6,855 bases of DNA from NCBI GenBank assembly GCA_000437755.1, contig FR900140.1, positions 1 through 6,855 on the forward strand, written 5' to 3'. Shown piece by piece: positions 1 to 6,273 of this stretch. The first letter of the stretch is position 1; every line of letters starts with the position of its first letter. The notes under the pieces were generated by a model. The model was given only the letters and a program-made list of their open reading frames with translations, did not search any database and had not been told where the DNA came from. A program made the position numbers and the translations under genes. This DNA comes from Roseburia sp. CAG:303 (GTDB taxonomy: Bacteria; Bacillota; Clostridia; Lachnospirales; Lachnospiraceae).

Positions 1-51
1 TTGGGAACACCGGACCTGGAAGATGTTTATTTATACTGGTTAAAAAAATAA
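1..51 (+). CDS. C-terminal tail of a plus-strand gene, possibly an ABC transporter ATP-binding protein (partial)
   Basis: Frame 1 of the plus strand is open from the window edge and reads GTPDLEDVYLYWLKK before a TAA at 49-51. The P-x-LEDV-[FY]-L-Y pattern near a C-terminus is typical of ATPase subunits of ABC-2-type exporters in Firmicutes, and that is the only basis for the suggestion. The gene runs convergently towards xfp and is followed at once by a hairpin that could end both transcripts. Only about 16 residues are visible, so neither Walker motifs nor the start can be checked. The stop and reading frame are certain only if the gene is real; the family assignment is tentative. Confidence 0.4.
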   Translation: MGTPDLEDVYLYWLKK

Positions 52-62
52 GAATAGAAAAA

Positions 63-102
63 GCGGAGTACTAATTTCTTAGCACTCCGCCTTCTTTATT
101 TT
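63..102. terminator. Bidirectional Rho-independent terminator between the convergent genes
   Basis: GCGGAGT (63-69) pairs with ACTCCGC (84-90) and CTAA (71-74) pairs with TTAG (79-82). The single non-pair (70/83) is A-C in plus-strand RNA but a G-U wobble in minus-strand RNA. The minus-strand transcript therefore forms an unbroken 12-bp stem closed by a GAAA tetraloop, followed by TTTTTCTATTC. This makes it above all the xfp terminator, about 50 nt past the xfp stop. On the plus strand the stem is followed by CTTCTTTATTTT, so it can also stop the upstream plus-strand gene. Confidence 0.88.
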
Positions 103-138
103 ACTCCGATTACAAATCAGTTCTCAACTAAGTTAAGA

Positions 139-2520
139 TTATTTGCTTTCTGGTGTATGCCATTTCCATTCGCGTACTTCTGGAAGGTCTTCACCGTATG
201 TTCCGATGTATGCCTTGTGAGCTACAAGTGTATCATGCATCTTCTGGATCAGGTGTGATCCCTTGTTTCCAACCTGTGGTAAGTTGTTGATAACATCTTC
301 TACAAGGTGGAATCTGTCGATCTCATTCTGAACTCTCATATCGAATGGAGTTGTGATTGTACCTTCTTCGTGGTAACCATGAACGTGTAAGTTCTTGTTC
401 TCTCTGAAGTATGTTAATTCATGGATTAATGTTGGGTAACCATGGAATGCGAAGATAATTGGCTTATCCTTTGTGAAGATAGCATTATATTCAGCGTCTG
501 TTAATCCATGTGGATGCTCTGTATGAGGAGTTAACTTCATTAAGTCAACTACGTTTACAAAACGAACCTTAACATCTGGTAATTCATCTCTGATGATTGT
601 TGTAGCAGCTAATGCTTCTAATGTAGGTGTATCACCACAGCAAGCGATTACAACATCCGGATCTTCTCCCTGATCGTTAGAAGCCCAATCCCAAATGCTT
701 ACACCCTGTGTACAATGCTTAACAGCCTGATCCATTGTCAGCCACTGGAAGCTTGGGTGTTTGGATGCAACGATAACGTTTACATAGTTCTTGCTCTTGA
801 TACAGTGATCGAAGCAGGAAAGTAAGCAGTTAGCATCCGGTGGAAGGTACATACGAACTACATCTGCCTTCTTGTTAGCGATATGGTCTAAGAAACCTGG
901 ATCCTGATGTGTGAATCCGTTGTGATCCTGCTGCCATACGTTAGAAGTAAGGATTAAGTTAAGAGATGCAATAGGAGCTCTCCAGTTAAGAGCTGATGTA
1001 ATCTTTAACCACTTAGCATGCTGAGCACACATAGAATCTACAACTCTGATGAATGCTTCGTAGCTTGCGAAGAAACCGTGACGACCTGTTAAGAGGTATC
1101 CTTCTAACCATCCTTCGCACATATGCTCTGATAAGTAACCATCCATGATACGTCCGTCTACTGACATATGTTCATCATTTGGAAGGCTTTCAGCATTCCA
1201 TGCTCTGTCTTCTACTTCGAATGCATGATATAATCTGTTTGACATAGATTCATCCGGTCCGAAGATACGGAAGTTACGAGCATCTTTGTTTAATTCTAAT
1301 ACGTCTCTTACATAAGCACCAAGTTCGATCATATCCTGAGCCTTTACAGCACCTGGAGCTGTAACATCAACGCCATACTTTGTAAAGTCAGGTGTACGGA
1401 GATCTCTTAATAATAAACCACCATTTGCATGAGGGTTAGCAGAGATTCTGTGGTCTCCCTTAGGAGCGATTTCTTTTAATTCAGGAATTAACTGATAATC
1501 TTCAGTAAATAACTCTTCCGGCTTGTAGCTTAATAACCACTCTTTTAAGATATCAAGGTGTTCTGGTTTTTCCATTGTGATAGGTACCTGATGAGCTCTG
1601 AAAGAACCTTCGATAACTTCACCGTCAACAACCTTAGGACCTGTCCATCCCTTAGGAGTTCTCATAACGATCATTGGCCAGAATGGTCTTTTCTTGTCGC
1701 CTGTTTCACGGGCATTCTTCTGGATAGCTTTGATTTCTTCAATACATGCATCAACAGCTTCAGCCATCTTCTTATGCATATCCATCTCTGTATCTTCAGC
1801 ACTCTTCTCTACGAAGTATGGCTTCCATCCACAACCATGGAAGAAGCTTTCAACTTCATCATGAGAGATGTGTGAGAATACAGTAGGGTTGCTGATCTTA
1901 TACTCATTTAAGTGTAAGATAGGAAGAACAGCACCATCTGTAGCCGGGTTTAAGAACTTGTTTGAATGCCATGCTGTAGCAAGAGGGCCTGTTTCAGCTT
2001 CACCATCACCAACGATAACAGTTGTGATTAAGTCTGGGTTATCAAATACAGAACCAAATGCGTGAGCGATAGAGTAACCAAGTTCTCCACCTTCGTTGAT
2101 GGAACCAGGAGTTTCCGGAGCAACGTGGCTTGAGATACCACATGGGAATGAGAACTGCTTGCACAGTCTTGTCATACCATCTTTATCAAGACTTACATTC
2201 GGATAAATCTCGCTGTAGTGTCCCTCTAAGTAAGAGTTAGCTACGAAGAAGTTTCCACCGTGTCCAGGACCTGAGATTAATACCATATCAAGGTCATACT
2301 TATTGATAGCTCTGTTCATGTGAGCATAAATAAAGTTCTGTCCAGGAACTGTTCCCCAGTGACCAACGATTTTTTTCTTTACCTGATCTCTTGTTAAAGG
2401 CTCTCTTAAAAGAGGATTCTCTAACATATACAGCTGAGCAGCTGCAAGGTAGTTAGCGGCACGCCAGTAAGCGTTTAATTTCTCAAGATATTCCTGAGAG
2501 TTGAAATCTGTGTTTGCCAT
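139..2520 (-). CDS. xfp: Xylulose-5-phosphate/fructose-6-phosphate phosphoketolase
   Basis: This cytoplasmic ThDP- and Mg-dependent enzyme cleaves xylulose-5-P or fructose-6-P with phosphate into acetyl-P plus glyceraldehyde-3-P or erythrose-4-P. The 793-residue product has the normal family length. Visible motifs: GHWGTVPG at 52-59; GPGHGG at 84-89; phosphoketolase signature 1 EGGELGY at 143-149; signature 2 from G156 to GDGE 171-174, with D172 and probably N205 as Mg/ThDP ligands; RAH at 308-310; SEHMCEG at 464-470, where E465 matches the glutamate that activates ThDP; and THQDPG at 537-542. The start at 2520 (MANTDF) is chosen because AAGGAG lies 10 nt upstream. The reading frame stays open to an ATG at 2622, but that lies inside a leader hairpin without a ribosome site. 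The gene is monocistronic, with its own promoter and terminator. Whether it prefers xylulose-5-P or fructose-6-P cannot be read from the sequence. Confidence 0.97.
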   Translation of the reverse strand: MANTDFNSQEYLEKLNAYWRAANYLAAAQLYMLENPLLREPLTRDQVKKKIVGHWGTVPGQNFIYAHMNRAINKYDLDMVLISGPGHGGNFFVANSYLEGHYSEIYPNVSLDKDGMTRLCKQFSFPCGISSHVAPETPGSINEGGELGYSIAHAFGSVFDNPDLITTVIVGDGEAETGPLATAWHSNKFLNPATDGAVLPILHLNEYKISNPTVFSHISHDEVESFFHGCGWKPYFVEKSAEDTEMDMHKKMAEAVDACIEEIKAIQKNARETGDKKRPFWPMIVMRTPKGWTGPKVVDGEVIEGSFRAHQVPITMEKPEHLDILKEWLLSYKPEELFTEDYQLIPELKEIAPKGDHRISANPHANGGLLLRDLRTPDFTKYGVDVTAPGAVKAQDMIELGAYVRDVLELNKDARNFRIFGPDESMSNRLYHAFEVEDRAWNAESLPNDEHMSVDGRIMDGYLSEHMCEGWLEGYLLTGRHGFFASYEAFIRVVDSMCAQHAKWLKITSALNWRAPIASLNLILTSNVWQQDHNGFTHQDPGFLDHIANKKADVVRMYLPPDANCLLSCFDHCIKSKNYVNVIVASKHPSFQWLTMDQAVKHCTQGVSIWDWASNDQGEDPDVVIACCGDTPTLEALAATTIIRDELPDVKVRFVNVVDLMKLTPHTEHPHGLTDAEYNAIFTKDKPIIFAFHGYPTLIHELTYFRENKNLHVHGYHEEGTITTPFDMRVQNEIDRFHLVEDVINNLPQVGNKGSHLIQKMHDTLVAHKAYIGTYGEDLPEVREWKWHTPESK

Positions 2521-2530
2521 TATAAAATTT

Positions 2531-2536
2531 CTCCTT
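2531..2536 (-). promoter_or_regulatory. Ribosome binding site that sets the xfp start
   Basis: AAGGAG on the minus strand, 10 nt before the ATG at 2518-2520. It decides between the 793-residue start (MANTDF) and the longer in-frame ATG at 2622, which has no purine-rich site in front of it. Confidence 0.85.
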
Positions 2537-2600
2537 GTGTTATATTTTTTTAGCCTGCCATAAAGACAGTGCCAAGGGTTAACGTTATTTGTATTATGAG

Positions 2601-2632
2601 AGCCATGTTTATATTTGGACATAACATGAGCT
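2601..2632 (-). promoter_or_regulatory. Stem-loop at the 5' end of the xfp leader
   Basis: In minus-strand RNA, AGC (2632-2630), CAUGUU (2628-2623) and AUGU (2622-2619) pair with AUAU (2614-2611), AACAUG (2609-2604) and GCU (2603-2601). The loop is CCAA, and a U (2629) and an A (2610) are bulged. That is a 13-bp stem with one G-U pair. It would begin about 12 nt after the start of transcription predicted from the 2651-2679 promoter and sits about 80 nt before the start codon. Possible roles are 5' mRNA stabilisation or a protein-binding site. The DNA dyad (CATGTT/AACATG) could equally be an operator. No T-run follows, so it is not a terminator. Confidence 0.55.
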
Positions 2633-2650
2633 ATTCATTCTACATCTTAT

Positions 2651-2679
2651 ATAATAATCTATTTTGCCGAATTTTTAAA
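2651..2679 (-). promoter_or_regulatory. Candidate xfp promoter
   Basis: On the minus strand, TTTAAA (2679-2674) and TATTAT (2656-2651) are separated by exactly 17 bp. The -10 matches consensus at 5 of 6 and the -35 at 4 of 6. A very A/T-rich stretch with T-tracts lies directly upstream and could act as an UP element. The predicted start is near 2644, giving a leader of about 120 nt. TATAAG shifted a few bases is an alternative -10, so the exact position is uncertain. Confidence 0.4.
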
Positions 2680-2685
2680 GGTTAT

Positions 2686-2742
2686 TTTTGAAAAAAATCA
2701 AAATTTCTTTTAAATCTACAAAAATGTATTAAAAAAAATACA
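2686..2742. repeat. Two A-tract palindromes upstream of xfp
   Basis: Two 18-bp units share one design, a 6-bp arm, A6, and the inverted arm: TTTTGA-A6-TCAAAA at 2686-2703 and TGTATT-A6-AATACA at 2725-2742, with centres 39 bp apart. The first sits just upstream of the xfp -35 box. The A-tracts would bend the DNA and could serve as an UP element or a repressor site. On the minus strand the second unit is followed by TTTTTG and lies about 50 nt past the prs stop, so it may also act as a weak prs terminator; no better terminator for prs is visible. In such AT-rich DNA some self-complementarity is expected by chance. Confidence 0.35.
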
Positions 2743-2788
2743 ATAAGATGTGCAATTCGACTAAAAACGAGCAGAAAATCAAAAGGAA

Positions 2789-3967
2789 TTACCTGTTTTG
2801 CTCTTCTTTGTAAGCATTAATCACTTTGTGAATACGTTTTACCGGATCCAGTAACTCGCTCATGGTTGCATCATGATTCAGCGTATCAATGATGAGGGCG
2901 ATATATTTGGACATATCACAGTTGATGTAATATGGCTTGCTTAAGAGTTCCGGTGTCTGATAAGTCAGGTTGGTGGTCAGAATCTTATCAATCAGTCCCT
3001 GTTCATAGGCTTCGTCAAATTTGGACAGACCGTTTGTGAACAGACCAAATGTAGCTGCCGCAAATACACGTTTTGCTTTGCGGGCTTTTAATTCCTTTGC
3101 AACTTCGAGAACACTTTCACCGGAAGAAATCATGTCATCAATAATGATTACATCCATTCCTTCTACGGAAGAGCCAAGGAATTCATGAGCTACGATAGGA
3201 TTTCTTCCATTGACGATGTGGGCATAGTCACGTCTCTTGTAGAACATACCCATATCAAGACCGAGAACGTTTGCAAGATAGATAGCTCTGCCTGTACCGC
3301 CTTCATCCGGACTGATAACCATCATGTGTTTTGCATCAATCTGAAGATCCTTAACTTCTCTTAAAAGTCCTTTGATAAACTGATATCCAGGCTGTACGGT
3401 TTCAAATCCTTTCAAAGGAATCGCATTCTGTACACGCGGATCATGGGCATCAAAGGTAATGATGTTTTCGACTCCCATTTTTGTCAGTTCCTGAAGTGCA
3501 AGTGCACAGTCAAGAGATTCTCTTCTGGATCTTTTATGCTGGCGGCTTTCATACAGGAATGGCATGATTACATTGATTCGTCTGGCTTTACCGCCGACAG
3601 CAGCAATGACACGCTTTAAATCCTGATAGTGATCGTCAGGAGACATTCTGTTCTCGTGTCCGCACAAAGAATAGGTCATGCTGTAATTTCCAACATCTAC
3701 AAGAATGTATAAATCTTTACCACGGACAGTTTCATTGATGATTCCCTTTGCTTCACCTGAACCAAAACGGGGAGTTTTGGCATCAATCAGATAAGAATCC
3801 TTCTGGTATCCTGAAAAAGCAATGGTATGTGTATAAGTTCCGGTTCTGTTGCTTCGCCATCCTGCGATAAACTCATCCACTTTAGCAGCCTGATCTTTAA
3901 AGCTGTCCAGGGCGATAATGCCAAGCGGACCGACAGGTATTGTTTCCAAGTTCTTTTCTTCTGGCAT
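2789..3967 (-). CDS. prs: Ribose-phosphate pyrophosphokinase (PRPP synthetase), long atypical form
   Basis: Makes PRPP from ribose-5-P and ATP for purine, pyrimidine, NAD, His and Trp synthesis. At 392 residues it is about 75 longer than the usual 310-320. Recognisable blocks: RFGSGEAKG and NETVRGKD at 67-85, matching the FSDGE...ENVRGKD region of classical enzymes; YESRQHKRSRRES at 139-151 (classical ARQDRK region); FDAHDPR at 172-178 with the conserved His175; SPDEGGTGRA at 219-228; flexible-loop KRR at 244-246; and the ribose-5-P/PRPP loop DVIIIDDMISSGES at 272-285. That last loop departs from the classical DDMIDTGGT: Ser281 replaces Asp and Glu284 replaces Gly. The N-terminus is extended by about 30 residues. 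GGAGG 7 nt upstream supports the ATG at 3967. Its own strong promoter and leader hairpin lie upstream. The function is well supported; kinetic class and allostery cannot be judged. Confidence 0.88.
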   Translation of the reverse strand: MPEEKNLETIPVGPLGIIALDSFKDQAAKVDEFIAGWRSNRTGTYTHTIAFSGYQKDSYLIDAKTPRFGSGEAKGIINETVRGKDLYILVDVGNYSMTYSLCGHENRMSPDDHYQDLKRVIAAVGGKARRINVIMPFLYESRQHKRSRRESLDCALALQELTKMGVENIITFDAHDPRVQNAIPLKGFETVQPGYQFIKGLLREVKDLQIDAKHMMVISPDEGGTGRAIYLANVLGLDMGMFYKRRDYAHIVNGRNPIVAHEFLGSSVEGMDVIIIDDMISSGESVLEVAKELKARKAKRVFAAATFGLFTNGLSKFDEAYEQGLIDKILTTNLTYQTPELLSKPYYINCDMSKYIALIIDTLNHDATMSELLDPVKRIHKVINAYKEEQNR

Positions 3968-3984
3968 GATAAATCCTCCATGTG

Positions 3985-4013
3985 GTTACTACTTACAGTT
4001 CTGCAATAGTAAC
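3985..4013 (-). promoter_or_regulatory. Leader stem-loop directly upstream of the prs ribosome binding site
   Basis: In minus-strand RNA, GUUACUA (4013-4007) pairs perfectly with UAGUAAC (3991-3985), and UUGCA (4006-4002) pairs with UGUAA (3997-3993) through one G-U. The loop is GAAC and one G (3992) is bulged. The 12-bp stem ends 5 nt before the GGAGG at 3979-3975. It would start about 20 nt after the predicted transcription start. No U-run follows, so it is not an attenuator terminator. It could modulate ribosome access or mRNA stability, or bind a protein. No known riboswitch consensus was recognised. Confidence 0.6.
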
Positions 4014-4040
4014 ATTGTAAATAATAATTATAACGTGTCA

Positions 4041-4069
4041 TTTATATCATTATATCTGACGGAAGTCAA
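4041..4069 (-). promoter_or_regulatory. Sigma-A-type promoter of prs
   Basis: The minus strand carries TTGACT (4069-4064), a 17-bp spacer and TATAAA (4046-4041), a near-consensus vegetative promoter. The predicted start is around 4034, leaving a leader of about 67 nt before the prs ATG. It lies in the 123-bp gap after the helicase-loader gene, so prs need not depend on the upstream operon, although no clear terminator separates them. Confidence 0.72.
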
Positions 4070-4090
4070 GTAGATAAATGATAAGATATC

Positions 4091-5077
4091 TTACCGTAAT
4101 GATGGCAGAATTCTTAAATCTCTGCCGAAAATCTTTAATAATTTGTAGTTGCTTGCAATGCGCGAAAATACCCGTTCCGAATAGATATCCCGCAGGCTTC
4201 CAAGGGAAAGATTTGTGGATATGATAACGGGTTTTCTGCGGATCGCACGTTCGTTGATGCACTGGAACAGAGCGGAGGAGGTAAAACTGTTCGCAAGCTC
4301 TGTTCCGAGATCGTCGATGATCAGCAGGTCGCAGTCGTAAAAGTCACGGTATACGGAACTTTCCTGTGTGCCGGAGCTGCCCTTGTGGAAAGAGGCGTCT
4401 GCCAGCACGTCAAAAAAGCGTACCGCGGACATGTAGATAACCGAATAGGACTGTTCAATCAGTTCCTTTGCAATACAGTTTATCAGGAATGTTTTGCCGA
4501 CACCTGCCAGTCCGTAAATAAAGAGATTCTGGTAGTCATCCTTAAAATTATGAACAAATTCCCGGCTGCTATTCAGTACATTGAGGATATTTTCATGGGC
4601 GGAAATGCCGAGGTTTTCGTCAATCATATCGTCAGGATAAAGATCGGCACGGAAAAATGAGAAATTTTCCTGGTTAAGCAGCTCACGGATATTTGACTGC
4701 TCATAGAGAATATTTATCACTTTTGCACGCATACAGGAACACATCCTGTTTCCGTCATAGCCGGTGTCTTTGCAGATATTACAGTCATAATGCATGGACA
4801 GGTAATCTTCCGGAAAGCCGTTCTTTTGTAACAGTTCCTGTTTTTCATGGGATAAGTCTGTAATCTTCTCTTTTACAGTATTATCTGAAGTGGCGGAAAG
4901 AAGCCTTGCTTTTACTTCCTGTACGGACAGGGAAGATATTTCGTCATGAATTTCCCGGATCCGCGGGACTTTTTCGTAGACCTCGGCAATCCGGCTGTCC
5001 AGATCATGGGTGTTTTTCAGGCGGATTCGCTCGTAACCGCGGATAATATCATTGTATTGGGTGTTTGTAAGATTCAT
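4091..5077 (-). CDS. dnaI: DnaI/DnaC-like helicase loader ATPase
   Basis: AAA+ ATPase of the DnaI/DnaC/IstB group, expected to load the replicative helicase onto DNA in the cytoplasm. In the 328-residue product: a helical N-terminal part; a zinc-binding cluster C99-x2-C102 with C113-x-C115, as in Bacillus-type DnaI N-terminal domains; Walker A GLAGVGKT at 189-196; Walker B LLIIDD at 251-256; sensor-1 STN at 287-289; and a likely arginine finger in SERVFSRI at 300-307. The length suits DnaI (about 310), not the shorter E. coli DnaC or IstB. The start at 5077 (MNLTNT) is preferred because GGAGG ends 5 nt upstream; the ATG 12 bp earlier overlaps that site. It lies 24 bp behind a DnaD/DnaB-domain gene, the same pairing as dnaB-dnaI in Bacillus, which argues against a transposon IstB or a prophage loader. 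No transposase or phage gene is near. Confidence 0.88.
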   Translation of the reverse strand: MNLTNTQYNDIIRGYERIRLKNTHDLDSRIAEVYEKVPRIREIHDEISSLSVQEVKARLLSATSDNTVKEKITDLSHEKQELLQKNGFPEDYLSMHYDCNICKDTGYDGNRMCSCMRAKVINILYEQSNIRELLNQENFSFFRADLYPDDMIDENLGISAHENILNVLNSSREFVHNFKDDYQNLFIYGLAGVGKTFLINCIAKELIEQSYSVIYMSAVRFFDVLADASFHKGSSGTQESSVYRDFYDCDLLIIDDLGTELANSFTSSALFQCINERAIRRKPVIISTNLSLGSLRDIYSERVFSRIASNYKLLKIFGRDLRILPSLR

Positions 5078-5082
5078 AAAGT

Positions 5083-5087
5083 CCTCC
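5083..5087 (-). promoter_or_regulatory. Ribosome binding site that sets the helicase-loader start
   Basis: GGAGG on the minus strand with a 5-nt spacer to the ATG at 5075-5077. An ATG at 5087-5089 in the same frame overlaps this site and would add only four residues, so the downstream ATG is the likelier start. Confidence 0.75.
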
Positions 5088-5101
5088 ATCCTATGTCTGC
5101 A

Positions 5102-6148
5102 TTAACGTTTTAACAGTGCTTTTTCAAGTTCGTCAAAATCATAGTCACGTTGCGGGATATTGTTGAAAGCCGTTTTCTTTACTGCCGGGGCTGGCTGTCC
5201 GGCAGACTGGAGATTGCGGGTGTTGATTTCCTTCTGCTTTTCGTGGGCGGAATCAATCTGTTTCAGATCCCCGACGGTATGCACATTTTTTGCCTTCCAC
5301 CGGGAAAGTATGGAATCCGTATACTTGAAGCTCGGCTGGTGAATGGCATTAATCGTGCGGGAACAGGCTTCGAGAATAAGTTCCAGTGAGAAGCCGTACT
5401 GGTTCGTCCATTTATCAATGAATTCCTTCTCAGGCGGTGCAGGAAGTCTGCCGGAGATTCCGAAGGCTTTCAATACGGAAAAATAGGTATTGCTGAAGCT
5501 GGAAGTATATTCTTTCGCCTGGGAAGGGGAAGAGATTCCGAGTTCGTGCCATGCAATTCCGGTTTTCTCTATATAACGGAACGATTTGTGTTCGTTGGAA
5601 GCACAGTATTCCAGCAGATACTCGATGAGATCTGCCGAAAATCCCAGTGTATCATAAAAATACAGGATCGTATTCGTCTCGGTCGCATTCAGTGTTTTTC
5701 CCATATATTTCTGTGCAATGAATAATAACTGCTTGATCTCTGTATTTTCCACCAGTTTGGACAGTTTTCGTACCGGTATCTTATCCGGTGAGGAAGGCGT
5801 CTGTTCCAGTGTCGTGGCTGCGGATACGGACTGTCCGGCAACAGTGGACACCGGTTCCGTCAGGAAGATGGAGGAAAGCTGCTCTCCGGAAAATTCCATC
5901 GTCAGAAGTCCGACATTCTCCCAGTATTTCAATGCACGCAGAATATCTTTTTCTGTACAGTCAAACGTATCTGCAAACTGATTGATAGACAGGGAGCTGC
6001 TTAACTGCGGCCCGTTCATACAGCGGAGCAGGTAAAGGTAGATCTTCACATACTCGCCGTTTGCCTGCACCATATAGTGATCAATAAATATATTTTTTAC
6101 CGGAGTTATCCCGGTAGTAAAATTTGATTTCAAAGTAATCGCTGACAT
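5102..6148 (-). CDS. DnaD/DnaB-domain primosome protein (helicase co-loader)
   Basis: Expected to act in replication initiation or restart by remodelling DNA and helping the DnaI-type loader deliver the helicase. Layout of the 348 residues: an N-terminal winged-helix region (about 15-100, with GEYVKIYLYLLRCMNG like the DDBH1 domain); a Ser/Thr/Pro-rich linker (about 100-128); then two DDBH2-like domains, each ending in the family motif: YIEKTGIAWHELGI at 192-205 and YTDSILSRWKAKNV at 276-289. A charged linker and the tail YDFDELEKALLKR close the protein. One DDBH1 plus two DDBH2 resembles Bacillus DnaB (the co-loader, not the helicase) more than DnaD. GGAG 5 nt upstream supports the ATG at 6148. 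It is first in a two-gene operon with the loader and lies behind a DnaA-box-rich intergenic region. The family is firm; the DnaB-versus-DnaD assignment is inference. Confidence 0.85.
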   Translation of the reverse strand: MSAITLKSNFTTGITPVKNIFIDHYMVQANGEYVKIYLYLLRCMNGPQLSSSLSINQFADTFDCTEKDILRALKYWENVGLLTMEFSGEQLSSIFLTEPVSTVAGQSVSAATTLEQTPSSPDKIPVRKLSKLVENTEIKQLLFIAQKYMGKTLNATETNTILYFYDTLGFSADLIEYLLEYCASNEHKSFRYIEKTGIAWHELGISSPSQAKEYTSSFSNTYFSVLKAFGISGRLPAPPEKEFIDKWTNQYGFSLELILEACSRTINAIHQPSFKYTDSILSRWKAKNVHTVGDLKQIDSAHEKQKEINTRNLQSAGQPAPAVKKTAFNNIPQRDYDFDELEKALLKR

Positions 6149-6189
6149 AAAAACTCCATATATGTTGGTAATTTAATGCTTTCCTTATC

Positions 6190-6218
6190 ATATTAACACA
6201 CATTTGATATTCTGAAAA
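6190..6218 (-). promoter_or_regulatory. Candidate promoter of the primosome operon
   Basis: Minus strand TTTTCA (6218-6213), 17-bp spacer, TAATAT (6195-6190), with TG at the extended -10 position. Each hexamer matches consensus at only 4 of 6. The predicted start is near 6183, about 35 nt before the ATG. TATGAT a few bases downstream is an alternative -10. The nearest DnaA doublet lies about 55 bp upstream of the -35. Confidence 0.35.
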
Positions 6219-6237
6219 TGAGAAATTTTATGGCAAT

Positions 6238-6259
6238 GTGGGGGATAAATATTTCCCAC
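6238..6259. repeat. 22-bp imperfect palindrome between the DnaA boxes and the promoter
   Basis: GTGGG (6238-6242) mirrors CCCAC (6255-6259), and the inner bases continue the symmetry except for two G/T positions (6243-6244 against 6253-6254). Plus-strand RNA would give a 9-bp stem with two G-U pairs. The dyad is centred about 30 bp upstream of the candidate -35 and 35 bp from the DnaA doublet, a plausible operator position. No regulator can be named from it. Confidence 0.4.
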
Positions 6260-6273
6260 TATAAAAAACAAAA

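Noticed and set aside
1558..2065. Plus-strand open frames opposite xfp
   Set aside because: They lie antisense to a strongly conserved enzyme, show no protein-family features and have no ribosome sites; they are shadows of its codon use.
2521..2622. 34-residue in-frame N-terminal extension of phosphoketolase starting at 2622
   Set aside because: There is no ribosome binding site before that ATG, it lies inside the leader hairpin, the extension does not resemble the family N-terminus, and a good AAGGAG precedes the ATG at 2520.
2521..2788. Catabolite-control (cre) site for xfp
   Set aside because: I looked for a TGNAANCGNTNNCA-like site on both strands between prs and xfp and found no convincing match.
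3787..4041. Open frame overlapping the prs start on the same strand
   Set aside because: It is out of frame with prs, runs through the prs leader and coding start, and resembles no family.
3968..4063. Known riboswitch (PRPP or purine type) or T-box in the prs leader
   Set aside because: The leader after the predicted start is only about 67 nt, holds a single hairpin, and shows no recognisable conserved riboswitch core or terminator/antiterminator pair.
4214..4222. DnaA-like box inside the helicase-loader gene
   Set aside because: TGTGGATAT has one mismatch to the box, stands alone, and lies in coding sequence far from the cluster; chance is sufficient.
4091..5077. IstB transposition helper or phage helicase loader
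   Set aside because: Length, N-terminal zinc cluster and operon with a DnaD/DnaB-domain gene fit the chromosomal loader; no transposase, inverted terminal repeats or phage genes are nearby.
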